This document shows, piece by piece, positions 32,913 through 41,419 of a DNA stretch of 41,679 nucleotides; the stretch's first letter is position 1; each line of letters begins with the position of its first letter. Origin of the DNA: Rhodobacter sp. (lineage in GTDB: Bacteria; Pseudomonadota; Alphaproteobacteria; Rhodobacterales; Rhodobacteraceae). The translations under genes and the position numbers were made by a program. The stretch spans positions 1 to 41,679 of the forward strand of contig JAIYDR010000238.1 in assembly GCA_027487395.1 (NCBI GenBank), given 5' to 3'. Under the pieces are notes generated by a model. That model was not told where the DNA came from, searched no databases, and saw nothing but the letters and a program-made list of their open reading frames with translations.

Positions 32913-33530
32913 TCATTCGGCAGGAACGCGCACCCGTTCAACGGCAAATGCGGCAGTGCGGGCAAGATCGGACAGTGTCGCCTCCAGCGCCAGTTGGGCC
33001 TCGGCCAGCGCAGCAAGTTCATTCAGACAGGCCGTGACGTCGGTGGCATGACTCTGGCGCAGATGCTCTGAATAGCAGGCCAGCATCGCAACGGGTTGCT
33101 CCTCGTAATGAACCGCGACAGCGATCATGCTTTGATAGGCGGCAAATTTCCCATTGAAGCAGTTAATCCGGCCAAAGCCCGGCGAAAGGCGTGCTTCGGG
33201 AATGAAGATCAGTTTCCGATAAAGGTCCTTGATCGCAAATCCGCGGACATCGCGATCAGGCAGATGGCCGAAGCGGCTTGCAAAATACAAAAAGCGGTCA
33301 CCCATAAAGGCCAACCCTGCTGCGTGAGACTGGGTCACAAGACAGGCCACACGGCAAAGACCATCAAGACGAGGTTGATCCTGCGGGACAAGTTCACGCA
33401 ATTTTTGCAGGGCTGCAAGTCGCCGCAACTCCGCAGTGTGGTCCTCATCGCGCAGCATCGCCGCATTCGTCAAGGGTGATGTCGCGGCTTGCGCCGCATC
33501 GTCTTTCGATTTGTCTTGCGACTTCGGCAA
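32913..33530 (-). CDS. GAF-like domain protein
   Basis: A protein of about 205 residues if it starts at the TTG at 33530, which has GGAAGG seven bases before it; the open frame goes back to 33698. An N-terminal charged helix (AELRRLAALQKLRELV) leads into a GAF-like fold (LCRVACLVTQSHAAGLAFMG, 'DVRGFAIKDLYRKLIFIPEA', 'MIAVAVHYEEQPVAMLACYS') and ends in a helix. It carries no output domain. The ligand is unknown. It is a stand-alone sensor or scaffold by inference. Confidence 0.6.
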   Translation of the reverse strand: MPKSQDKSKDDAAQAATSPLTNAAMLRDEDHTAELRRLAALQKLRELVPQDQPRLDGLCRVACLVTQSHAAGLAFMGDRFLYFASRFGHLPDRDVRGFAIKDLYRKLIFIPEARLSPGFGRINCFNGKFAAYQSMIAVAVHYEEQPVAMLACYSEHLRQSHATDVTACLNELAALAEAQLALEATLSDLARTAAFAVERVRVPAE

Positions 33531-34186
33531 AGAGTATCCTTCCAATGGGTCAAGCCGTTTCACAACGCGGTATTCGGTTGTACACGGGGCCAAGCTATTG
33601 GCCTTACAAACCGTTCTGCACCAGAAACGGTCAAATCGGTTGATGCGGCGGCGATTTTGCGAGCATGTCCGGCGCAGCACGATGTCGCATGACAACATGC
33701 TGATCGTTCAAATTCGGGGGCCTTCGACACCTCACGACTTGCAGATTTTATGTGGTTTCAACTTTAGAACCATCCAGCACGCAAAAACTGTTTCATTGCC
33801 ATGATGTACATCGCGGAGGATGGGTTTCCAATCCTGCGGAAATAACGCGCCTCCGCAAAGTCGATTGCTTCCAAGGCATCTGCCATACTTATGGGCAGAT
33901 TGAATGCATCGCCGCCAAAGTTACGGTGCAATCTCTAAATGAAAAACGCAAGGCATTGCCCGCAAAGGCAGAGCGCCTGCCGTCTGGCAAGGCAGCTTGA
34001 ATTCAGGGCACCCTGTGGCGCCCGATTTGCTCCAATAGAAAATGTAAATTTTACAGCAACTTAAACAGAGTTTTTGATTGGACTAACCGCCCTTTGCGCG
34101 AAATGCCACCTCGGCACCTATTCTTTCGGACAGGCCATAGCCCAAGTCGGACGATGCGCGCAGGGCAATCGCCGCGCCTGACCGGA
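33531..34186. other. Long intergenic region with a perfect dyad
   Basis: 656 bp upstream of the GAF-like gene with no gene I can support. GC content is visibly lower than around it. It holds a perfect 13-bp palindrome, TGTAAA T TTTACA (34043-34055), and a plausible -35-like TTGACC near 33628 on the minus strand. A plus-strand frame at 33752-34000 (82 codons) has a GTG start, no ribosome site and unlike composition, so it is not called. Confidence 0.4.
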
Positions 34187-35743
34187 TCAGAAATCGGTGG
34201 GCGCGCCGCCTTCTTGTTTGCGGCGGGCAACAAAGCGGCGCAAATCCTCTTTGTGATCGCCGTTCATCGCGGGTTCTTCGAACTCAGCCAGGATCTGCTT
34301 GTAAAGCTGATGCGCCCGTTCGGCGGTCCAGGTAGAGCCGTCCAATTGCCACGCCTCATAGTTGCGCCAATCCGATACGAAGGGTGTGTAAAAAGCGGTG
34401 GTATAGCGGTCTTGCGTGTGCTGACAGCCAAAATAATGCCCACCGGGGCCGACCTCTTTTATCGCGTCAAAGGCAATGTCATCCTCACCGGTGGCAAAGG
34501 TCGCCTCTTCGAAATAGCGCTGGATCATCTGCAGCACTTCGCAATCCATGATGAACTTTTCAGGCGAGGCAATCAGACCGCCCTCCAGCCAGCCCGCCGC
34601 GTGATAGACCATGTTGGTCCCCGACTGCACCGCCGCCCAAAGGCTGTTTGAGGTTTCCCACATCGCCTGCCCGTCCGGCACGTTGGCAGCACAAACCCCG
34701 GAAGAGCGCATCGGCAACTTATAGTGCCGCACCAACTGCCCGGTCATCTGCGTCGCGCGCATGTATTCCGGCGTGCCAAAGGCCGGAGCCCCCGATTTCA
34801 TATCGACGTTCGACGTAAAGGTGCCAATCGCCACCGGGCAACCCGGCGCGATGTATTGTAGCAAGGCGATGGCCGACAACGCCTCGGCCAAGGACAGCGC
34901 CACGGCCCCCGCCATCGTGACCGGGGCCATCGCCCCGGCAAGGGTAAAGGGCGTCACAACAACCGGCTGCCCCCGCCGCGCCAGACGCATGGCACCATCC
35001 AGCATTGGATAGTCGTGCTTCAACGGCGAGACAGAGTTGATATTGGTGTACATGCGCGGCTTGGCGCGAAATTCCTCTTCGGACAAACCGCCCGCGATGC
35101 GGGTCATCTCCATGACGTCTTCGACACGCTCGGCCCCCAAGGAATAAGCGTGAACGACCTTGTCCGTCAGGGTCAGCTTTTCATAAAGGCAATCCAGATG
35201 CCGCACCGCAGGGTGAATATCAATCGGCTCTACGGGGTAGCCACCCGCAATGTGGATGCAGTTGAAATACTGCGTCAGCTTCATGAATTCCTTGAATGTC
35301 TCAAAGTCCCCGGACCGCTTGCCACGCTCCAGATCCCAAGCGTTCGGCGGCGACGAGACGTTGACAAACACCATATGCTTGCCGCCGATGATCAACTCCC
35401 GCTCAAGGTTGCGCGGGGTGATGGTGAATTCGGACGGGGCCTTGGCCACCATTTCCATAATGAAGTCCTCATCGAACTTCACATTGGTCCCATCAACCTT
35501 GCAGCCCGCCTGTTTCAGGATCGCCACGGCCTCTGGGTTCAGCATCTCGATGCCAAGCTCTTTCAGGATGCGCATTGCGCCCCGGTGAATCCGCTGCACG
35601 CCGTCGGCATCGAGGGGTTCCACCGGACGGTCAGGGTTGACCGGAATGCGCCAGGGCATCTGGTCGATGACGGCGGTTCCGGCGCGTTGCTTGTTGCCCG
35701 CGCGGCCCCCTGCGCGACGCTTGCGGCCCGGTTCTTCGGTCAT
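34187..35743 (-). CDS. Trimethylamine methyltransferase (MttB)-family protein, non-pyrrolysine
   Basis: A 518-residue TIM-barrel methyltransferase of the MttB superfamily. Recognisable stretches are 'MRILKELGIEMLNPEAVAIL', 'TLAGAMAPVTMAGAVALSLA', 'YHAAGWLEGGLIASPEKFIM' and 'EVGPGGHYFGCQHTQDRY'. There is no in-frame TAG, so this is the non-Pyl type, which includes glycine betaine:cobalamin methyltransferases. The substrate is a quaternary amine by family, not shown here. No corrinoid protein or reactivase gene is nearby. Confidence 0.87.
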   Translation of the reverse strand: MTEEPGRKRRAGGRAGNKQRAGTAVIDQMPWRIPVNPDRPVEPLDADGVQRIHRGAMRILKELGIEMLNPEAVAILKQAGCKVDGTNVKFDEDFIMEMVAKAPSEFTITPRNLERELIIGGKHMVFVNVSSPPNAWDLERGKRSGDFETFKEFMKLTQYFNCIHIAGGYPVEPIDIHPAVRHLDCLYEKLTLTDKVVHAYSLGAERVEDVMEMTRIAGGLSEEEFRAKPRMYTNINSVSPLKHDYPMLDGAMRLARRGQPVVVTPFTLAGAMAPVTMAGAVALSLAEALSAIALLQYIAPGCPVAIGTFTSNVDMKSGAPAFGTPEYMRATQMTGQLVRHYKLPMRSSGVCAANVPDGQAMWETSNSLWAAVQSGTNMVYHAAGWLEGGLIASPEKFIMDCEVLQMIQRYFEEATFATGEDDIAFDAIKEVGPGGHYFGCQHTQDRYTTAFYTPFVSDWRNYEAWQLDGSTWTAERAHQLYKQILAEFEEPAMNGDHKEDLRRFVARRKQEGGAPTDF

Positions 35744-35905
35744 GGCATCCCCTCCGTCTTGCAGGCCGCGTCCAGTGACTGTCGGGCCTTTGGTGCAAGA
35801 TGGACGAAAGCACAGGGGGAAGGACAGCCGAAGCGCGACGCAATCGCGTCGTTTTTCGCGCGCGTGTCCGGTTTAAGCGGGGCTTTCAGCGCGGCGGCCC
35901 TGCGG

Positions 35906-36601
35906 TCAGCCTGTGGTTCGGGTGTCGATCCAAGCCGCAAGCCCACCGATATCGGGCAAAACCGCATCCGCATGGGGCGCAAGGTCACGGGCGGTGGCGA
36001 TGCCCGTCAGGACGGCAATGCGGTGCATTCCGGCCGCATGCCCTGCCTCCAGATCATGGCGGCTGTCACCGACCATGGCGACGCGGGCCGGGGAAAGCCC
36101 TGTCGCGCGGCAAAAGGCCAAGAGCGGCCCCGGTGCCGGTTTCGCACCGTGCCCGGAATCGAAACCTGCGACAAAGGTGAACAGGTCAGAAATCCCCGCC
36201 GCCGCCAGATGGGCATGGGCAGGCGCTTCGGCGTCATTGGTGACAAGGCCCAGCGTCAGGCCGCGCGCGCGCAAATCGCCCAGCACGGCGCGCAGATCGA
36301 CGGCAGGCACCATCGGCGCAACAGCAGCAAGCCGATTGATCCGTGCCAACATCGCCATGCCATCCGCGCCGGGGAAGCAGGGCAACAAATCCTCGGCAAT
36401 CTCATCGGGCGTGCCCGCGATCACGGTGCTGTCCGGGGCGAATTCCCCCGTAACCGGATCAAAGCCAATGGCGCGACCCAGTTCGGCGCGGCGCTCTGGC
36501 GTTTGGGCCAACTCCTCCAAAAGCGAGGTCGCCCAAGCCCCCCAACTCAGGCGGAAATCAAAGAGCGTGCCGTCTTTGTCGAAAATGATGCCGTCGATCA
36601 T
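35906..36601 (-). CDS. HAD-superfamily hydrolase, phosphoglycolate phosphatase-like
   Basis: A 231-residue HAD phosphatase: motif I is FDKDGTLFDF (nucleophile Asp8), motif II is LVTNDAEAPAH, motif III has the Lys of HGAKPAPGPLLAF, and motif IV is MVGDSRHDLEAGHAAGM. A helical cap lies between motifs I and II, as in the Gph subfamily. The substrate is unknown; phosphoglycolate is one option. The start at 36601 (MIDGIIFDKDG) is set by the motif. Confidence 0.87.
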   Translation of the reverse strand: MIDGIIFDKDGTLFDFRLSWGAWATSLLEELAQTPERRAELGRAIGFDPVTGEFAPDSTVIAGTPDEIAEDLLPCFPGADGMAMLARINRLAAVAPMVPAVDLRAVLGDLRARGLTLGLVTNDAEAPAHAHLAAAGISDLFTFVAGFDSGHGAKPAPGPLLAFCRATGLSPARVAMVGDSRHDLEAGHAAGMHRIAVLTGIATARDLAPHADAVLPDIGGLAAWIDTRTTG

Positions 36602-36665
36602 CGCCCTGTCCCTCACCTTTGCGCCACACTGTCCGAGGCAGGGCTGGGAATCAAGCACGCGCCCT

Positions 36666-36950
36666 TTACGTCCAATGCGGTCCCGGCCCGCCCGGCAGCA
36701 TAGCCCGCGCCTGTAACGGGCGGTCATAGGGCAGGCCCGCCGCATCACAAAAACCGATGATCCATTGGTCATCCATCAGCAAAAAGTCGAGAACTGCGGC
36801 CAGGAACTCCGGCTCTGTCGCCCGTGCCGCGGCCTCTTGCGCCGAGGCTCCGGTCGCCCCGAGAAATGTCTGGAACAACTCATCTTGTGCTGCCAGCCAC
36901 CCCAGTGCCTGCAGTCCCAACGTCTCTGCGCTTGCCTGTGCTTTGGCCAT
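36666..36950 (-). CDS. DUF3572 family protein
   Basis: A 94-residue helical protein, MAKAQASAETLGLQALGWLA and 'LFQTFLGATGAS', then 'LDFLLMDDQWIIGFCDAAGL'. This is the DUF3572 pattern, found in Alphaproteobacteria and of unknown function. It is divergent from pleD, a neighbour arrangement that I believe is frequent in Rhodobacterales. GGGG lies four bases before the start. Confidence 0.75.
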   Translation of the reverse strand: MAKAQASAETLGLQALGWLAAQDELFQTFLGATGASAQEAAARATEPEFLAAVLDFLLMDDQWIIGFCDAAGLPYDRPLQARAMLPGGPGPHWT

Positions 36951-37095
36951 GGGGTCCCCCTTGCAAGTGTCGCTGTGCCCCCTGCGCATCTGTGATCCAT
37001 TCGTAAAGGAATGGGCAATCTTTTCTTAACCAGTTTCCCCGAGAAGGGGGAAGCCAAGACAGAAGGCGATCGGCAGAGGGGCAGACAGGGCGGCG

Positions 37096-38466
37096 ATGGT
37101 GGCGGGCAAAATCCTGGTCGTGGACGGTATCGCCACCAATCGCGTGGTGCTGAAGGTAAAGCTGGACGCAGCCTTTCACCTGACGCTGACCGCCTCGGAT
37201 GGCGCAGCCTGCCTTCGGATGGCGCAAGAGGAACGTCCAGACTTGATCTTGCTGGATCAATCGCTGTCCGATCAGTCGGGCCTGTCCGTGCTGCACCGCC
37301 TGCGTGCTGATCCCCGCACAGCGCAGGTGCCGGTCGTGCTTTTGGATCGCGCACCGAATGATGCGTTGCGACGCGCAGCCCTGACGGCGGGTGCGGTGGA
37401 TGTCATGGACAAGCGGGTGGACAACCAACTCCTGCTGGCCCGCATCCGCAACCTCCTGCGCCTCCGGGCAGAATTGCAAGACAGCGACCTGCCGCTGATC
37501 GGGCTGGCAGAGTCTGGTGCCGCCTATGTCGCGCCGGGGCGGGTGGCGCTGGTGTTTCAGCGCGCTGAGGTTGCGTTGAAGCTCCGGCGGATGCTGGCAG
37601 GGGTAATGTCGGATCGGATCCTCGCTTTGCGGCGCGACGCGGTGCTGGGGGTCGGGGATGATGCTTTCCCGCAGCCGGATGTGTTCGTGCTGGACGGCGG
37701 GCTCTTGCCGGGAGGAGGCTTGCGGTTGCTCTCGGAACTGCGCAGCCGGACCGAAACACGGTATGCAGGGGTCTGCCTGTGGCAAGGCTCAAGCGATACC
37801 GCTGAGGCGGCGCAGGCCTTTGATCTGGGCGCAGATGAAGTGTTCACACCCGATATGTCGGCTTCTGAACTGGCGCTGCGCCTCTCTGCCGTGATCGCCC
37901 GTCGGCGCCACGGGCAGCGGTTGCGGGGATTGCTGCGCAACGCGGCCCGATTGGCGGTGGTGGATGATCTGACGGGGCTGTGGAACCGCCGCTATGCATT
38001 GCCACACTTGGCCAGCATGGCCGATGCGGTGCAGGCCAAGGCGCAGGGGCTGGCTGTGATGGTGCTGGATATTGATCGTTTCAAATCGGTGAATGATCGT
38101 TACGGCCACGGCACCGGCAATGCAGTTTTGGTCGGGGTGGCGCAACGCCTGCGCGATATCCTTGATGCTTGGCCGGGCGACGCATCGCTGATCGCCCGAA
38201 TTGGCGGTGAGGAGTTCTTGGTCGCCTTGCCCTGCCCCACCGCGCTAGAGGCACGCCGCAGGGCAGAGGCTTTGTGCGACGGCATCCGCAGCCATGCCGT
38301 GACGCCTGAGGACGCGCCGCCGATCACGGTAACGATCTCGGTCGGGCTGGCCATGCTGGCGGGGCGGGAACCTGTGGCTGATGCGCTAGAACGCGCCGAC
38401 CGCGCGCTTTTGGCGGCGAAAGAACGTGGGCGTGACAGGGTAACCTTGGCGCGCAATGTGGCCTAA
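37096..38466 (+). CDS. pleD: PleD-type response regulator diguanylate cyclase
   Basis: A 456-residue protein with REC1 (1-125), a degenerate REC2 (150-272) and GGDEF (about 288-456). REC1 has the phospho-acceptor Asp54 (ILLDQSL), but its acidic pair reads VVDGIATN, so one acidic residue is Gly11. The active site is ARIGGEEFLVAL (GGEEF 370-374). The inhibitory RxxD site five residues upstream is absent (PGDAS). The domain order and DUF3572 neighbour fit PleD, the cell-cycle/attachment cyclase of Alphaproteobacteria. Confidence 0.88.
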   Translation: MVAGKILVVDGIATNRVVLKVKLDAAFHLTLTASDGAACLRMAQEERPDLILLDQSLSDQSGLSVLHRLRADPRTAQVPVVLLDRAPNDALRRAALTAGAVDVMDKRVDNQLLLARIRNLLRLRAELQDSDLPLIGLAESGAAYVAPGRVALVFQRAEVALKLRRMLAGVMSDRILALRRDAVLGVGDDAFPQPDVFVLDGGLLPGGGLRLLSELRSRTETRYAGVCLWQGSSDTAEAAQAFDLGADEVFTPDMSASELALRLSAVIARRRHGQRLRGLLRNAARLAVVDDLTGLWNRRYALPHLASMADAVQAKAQGLAVMVLDIDRFKSVNDRYGHGTGNAVLVGVAQRLRDILDAWPGDASLIARIGGEEFLVALPCPTALEARRRAEALCDGIRSHAVTPEDAPPITVTISVGLAMLAGREPVADALERADRALLAAKERGRDRVTLARNVA

Positions 38467-38619
38467 AGGGTGGTAGGCCCAACGCCGCGCAGGGCCAGAC
38501 AGCGAAGGTCAGGTGTTGCCATTCCCCCACCCGTGTGACCCCGCGGCCCTAGTGACCAAGGAATTGCTCCCGCCTTCTGCAAAGGTGACACAGACCAGCG
38601 CCGTCATCACCCGAACCGC

Positions 38620-39108
38620 TTAATCCCGTCCGCGCATCGGGTGCTGGAAGGCGCGTTCCAAACGGTCGGCGAAATTGCGGCGCTCTTGGGCTGACATGGC
38701 AGCGATGCGCTCTGCCACCAATTCGCGGCCCAGATTGATCCGGTCAAGCAAGCGCCCCTGCTGCGCCTGCATCAACGCGGTCAGTTTGGTCAGGTCAAGC
38801 GTCTCAGCCCGCAACAGCGCCACCAGCGCCGCGCCTTCGGACCGCATCTGGTCGCGCATGTCACGCATGTTCACGTCCCGCGACAGAAACGCGTCGCGCA
38901 TCGCCGCGCGGTCTATGGGCGAAAATGCCTCACTGTAGGGGCCGAAGTCCAACTCTCGGATATAGCGCCCGCGCGGACCGTCGCGCAGCAAAGCCCCCGC
39001 CACGATACCGGCAACCGCAAGGTTCAGCGCCACCGAAACAGCCAGCGCGATCCGCAACCCCTTACCATTCTTGGGCTTTGCGGCACTAGGCGAGGGAAGG
39101 TCGGTCAT
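38620..39108 (-). CDS. Periplasmic sensor-like protein (CnrX/Spy-type, heavy-metal-resistance family)
   Basis: A 162-residue protein: short cytoplasmic N-terminus, one membrane helix ('LRIALAVSVALNLAVAGIVA') and a helical periplasmic domain with 'FSPIDRAAMRDAFLSRDVNM' and 'MSAQERRNFADRLERAF'. This matches the 'periplasmic heavy metal sensor' group related to CnrX and Spy/CpxP. The start overlaps the anti-sigma-like gene stop (4 bp). It is the third gene of a sigma/anti-sigma/sensor set. Confidence 0.75.
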   Translation of the reverse strand: MTDLPSPSAAKPKNGKGLRIALAVSVALNLAVAGIVAGALLRDGPRGRYIRELDFGPYSEAFSPIDRAAMRDAFLSRDVNMRDMRDQMRSEGAALVALLRAETLDLTKLTALMQAQQGRLLDRINLGRELVAERIAAMSAQERRNFADRLERAFQHPMRGRD

Positions 39109-39476
39109 GGCGTCACCTCGGGGATCATATCTTCAAGGCTGGGCATCAGGGACAGGCTGTCAATTTGCCCACCGATCAATGCGGCAGAGAGGTCCGACAG
39201 GCCGGTGGGTTGGACAAAGCCGATCAACAGGCCAGCGGCGGCTGCACTGCCCATGCCTGCCAAGGCCCCAAAGCCGCCGAAAAACTCGATCACCCCGCGC
39301 CAAAGCCCAACCGGAGCCGGCGCGGCTGCGGCGACAAAAGCCGGGGACACGGGCTGCAAGGCCACAGCATCGGACAGCACCCGGCCCATCAGCGCCTCGG
39401 ACGGCTGGGCGGGACGGGCCCGCGCCGCGCTGAACAGCGCGTCAAGATCGTCAAATTCGGTGTCACGGTCCTGCAT
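39105..39476 (-). CDS. Putative anti-sigma factor (membrane-anchored)
   Basis: A 123-residue protein with an acidic N-terminus (DTEFDDLDALFSAARA) and one membrane segment (about residues 68-90, 'GGFGALAGMGSAAAAGLLIG'). No strong family motif is visible. The call rests on its place right after an ECF sigma gene (5-bp gap) and before a CnrX-like sensor, plus the short N-terminal helical arm that could bind sigma. Confidence 0.6.
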   Translation of the reverse strand: MQDRDTEFDDLDALFSAARARPAQPSEALMGRVLSDAVALQPVSPAFVAAAAPAPVGLWRGVIEFFGGFGALAGMGSAAAAGLLIGFVQPTGLSDLSAALIGGQIDSLSLMPSLEDMIPEVTP

Positions 39477-39481
39477 CTGCC

Positions 39482-40090
39482 TTACTCCTCATCCTCATAT
39501 CCCAGCGCGGCCTTCTGCCCCGACAGGATCGCGGCCAAAGACCGCTTGCCCCGCGCGGTCAGGCTTTCAACCGCCTCGGTTCCGATGTCCATGATGGCGG
39601 CGATTTCGGGGTTGGACATCCCCTCCAGATGGCGCAGCACCACCGCCTGTCGTTGCCGGTCGGGCAACTGGCCAAGAGCCGCATCCAGCGCGGCCATGCG
39701 GTCGGCCTCGATCATGCCGGCCACGGCCCCCCGGCCTTCGTCCGCAACTTCGGGCGCATCCTCCAGCGGGGTGGCGGCGCGGCGGGTCCGGGCGCGTTGA
39801 CGGTCGGTGACAAGGTTCGTCACCACCCGGTAAAGCCAGGTGGATACCTGTGCCTCACCGGCGCGCCAATCGGGCGCGATCTTCCACAGGCGCAGCATGG
39901 CTTCTTGGGTCACATCCTCGGCCTCAGCCCGGTCCGACAACAGACGCGCGGCGTAGCCCAGCACACGCGGCACCAACCGGCGTGTCAACGCCGTTGCGGC
40001 CAGGCGGTCGCCATTGGCGTAAAGCACCAAAAGCGCCTCATCGGGCGCATCGTCCAGTGCCTCTGTCGTGGTGTCGCGTGGCATGTCCAT
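39482..40090 (-). CDS. ECF-type RNA polymerase sigma factor
   Basis: A sigma70-family protein of about 202 residues. Region 2 covers 'LGYAARLLSDRAEAEDVTQE' and 'AQVSTWLYRVVTNLVTDRQR'; region 4 covers 'LPDRQRQAVVLRHLEGMSNP', 'IAAIMDIGTEAVESLTARGK'. An acidic linker lies between them. It lacks region 3, so it is ECF-type. Starts at 40090 and 40084 are both possible. It heads the set with the anti-sigma-like and sensor genes, and an EF-hand gene lies 82 bp upstream on the same strand. Confidence 0.88.
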   Translation of the reverse strand: MDMPRDTTTEALDDAPDEALLVLYANGDRLAATALTRRLVPRVLGYAARLLSDRAEAEDVTQEAMLRLWKIAPDWRAGEAQVSTWLYRVVTNLVTDRQRARTRRAATPLEDAPEVADEGRGAVAGMIEADRMAALDAALGQLPDRQRQAVVLRHLEGMSNPEIAAIMDIGTEAVESLTARGKRSLAAILSGQKAALGYEDEE

Positions 40091-40172
40091 CTTCGTCCGA
40101 TAGCCGGTTTCGGCGGCACTCGCAAATCCGCTCCGCCCCATAGCATCCGGGGCGGAGCAGCCTTGATTGCGA

Positions 40173-40712
40173 TCAGTTGCGCCAGAAGCGCCAGCCATGG
40201 CCGCCTTTGCCGCCGTGGCCGCGGCCTTCACCGCCGGGGCCTTCAGCGCGAATCGCGTCCAACTCGGCTTGCGTTACTGCGCCGTCGCCATCGGCATCGG
40301 CATGGTCGAACAGCATCGCAGGACCGGGACGCGCGGCCATTTCGGCAGCGGTCAGCAAGCTGTCGCCGTCGGTGTCAAGATTAGCCACCATCCGCGTCGC
40401 CATATCGGTCGCACGGGCGGTCATCTCGGCCACGCGGGCAGCGGTCAGTTCTTCGACTGAGAGTTTGCCATCCTTGTTGACGTCGATCTTGCCCGCCTCG
40501 GCGGCGCGCCAAGCGGTCAGTTCCGCCTCGGTCACCTTGCCATCCTTGTCGGCATCGACGGCGGCAAAGTCAAAGCGCGGTCCCGGACCCATACCCATTT
40601 CCATGCCTTGCATGTCGCCCTTGGGACCACGGTCGGCGAGTGCAGCCGAAGAAAAAGCGGCCCCGGTCACGGCGGCAAGGGCAAGGGCGGTCAGGATGTT
40701 TTGGTACTTCAT
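40173..40712 (-). CDS. Secreted EF-hand calcium-binding protein
   Basis: A 179-residue protein with a signal peptide (MKYQNILTALALAAVTGAAF, cut near ALA-DR) and four EF-hand loops: DADKDGKVTEAE, DVNKDGKLSVEE, DTDGDSLLTAAE and DADGDGAVTQAE, so up to four Ca2+ ions. A Met/Gly-rich segment (MQGMEMGMGPGP) follows the signal, and the C-terminus is Gly/His-rich (HGGKGGHGW), which could bind other metals. GAGGAGA lies upstream. It may be the target or partner of the adjacent sigma system; that is inference. Confidence 0.85.
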   Translation of the reverse strand: MKYQNILTALALAAVTGAAFSSAALADRGPKGDMQGMEMGMGPGPRFDFAAVDADKDGKVTEAELTAWRAAEAGKIDVNKDGKLSVEELTAARVAEMTARATDMATRMVANLDTDGDSLLTAAEMAARPGPAMLFDHADADGDGAVTQAELDAIRAEGPGGEGRGHGGKGGHGWRFWRN

Positions 40713-41014
40713 GATCTGTGTCTCCTCACAGGGCCGACGTCATGTCCGCCCATCTGCAAGGTGAAACGTGGTCTTTTCCACTTTCCGTCGCGGGGGATGC
40801 AAAAATTATCATCACGCAAACGCGCGTGAGGCATTTTACCGCCCCGCTGTTTCCAAGGGCGGAATTCCGCGCTGTGGCGTTCTGTCCCCTCAACATTTCC
40901 GCTCCAAACTTCTACTTACTGGCTTTAGTCTGACGTATCGTCCCCAAGACAAAGGGGGAGGGTGACCGCTTGTCGGGCTTTCAAGGCAAACCGGGACAAA
41001 GGCGGAAGGCACAT
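40713..41014. other. Divergent intergenic region
   Basis: About 300 bp between the EF-hand gene and the DUF983 gene, which point away from each other, so it should hold two promoters. There is no gene in it. The minus-strand side carries the ribosome site of the EF-hand gene. I see no clear operator. Confidence 0.4.
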
Positions 41015-41419
41015 ATGCCGGACGGGCAAGACATATTGCAGGGCGTGATCGACACCGACCGTCCGGTGAAACCCGCGATGTTGCGCGGGTGGCGCTGCCG
41101 TTGCCCCAATTGTGGCACGGGGCCAATGCTGCGCGGCTATCTGACCGTGCGCGACCATTGCCCAGTGTGTGGCGAGGCCCTGCACCATCAGCGCGCCGAT
41201 GACGGACCGGCCTATCTGACGATCCTCATCGTCGGGCATCTGCTGGCGCCGATCATGCTCTATGTCTTCACCAACTACCAACCTGACCCGCTGGTGGCCT
41301 CGTCGGTGTTTTCCGTCGGCGCGGTGGCCTTGTCGCTGTACCTGCTGCCGCGTCTGAAGGGGGCTTTGGTCGCCTTGCAATGGGCCAAGCGGATGCACGG
41401 CTTTGGGGAACGGGTGTGA
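41015..41419 (+). CDS. DUF983 family zinc-ribbon membrane protein
   Basis: A 134-residue protein with a zinc-ribbon-like pair, CRCPNCGTGPM and 'DHCPVCGEAL' (two CxxC), and two membrane helices ('YLTILIVGHLLAPIMLYVFT' and 'SSVFSVGAVALSLYLLPRL'). DUF983 is common in Alphaproteobacteria and often lies near oxidase genes; its function is not established. The ATG at 41015 has GGAAGG upstream. It overlaps the NUDIX start by 4 bp (GTGA). Confidence 0.85.
   Translation: MPDGQDILQGVIDTDRPVKPAMLRGWRCRCPNCGTGPMLRGYLTVRDHCPVCGEALHHQRADDGPAYLTILIVGHLLAPIMLYVFTNYQPDPLVASSVFSVGAVALSLYLLPRLKGALVALQWAKRMHGFGERV

Noticed and set aside
33752-34000. Plus-strand 82-codon frame
   Set aside because: GTG start, no ribosome site, no family resemblance and composition unlike the neighbours.
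34187-35743. Pyrrolysine-containing trimethylamine methyltransferase
   Set aside because: The frame has no internal TAG, and no pyl genes are in the window.
38467-38619. Gap after pleD, examined for a structured RNA such as SRP or 6S RNA
   Set aside because: No matching core motif and no consistent fold seen by eye.
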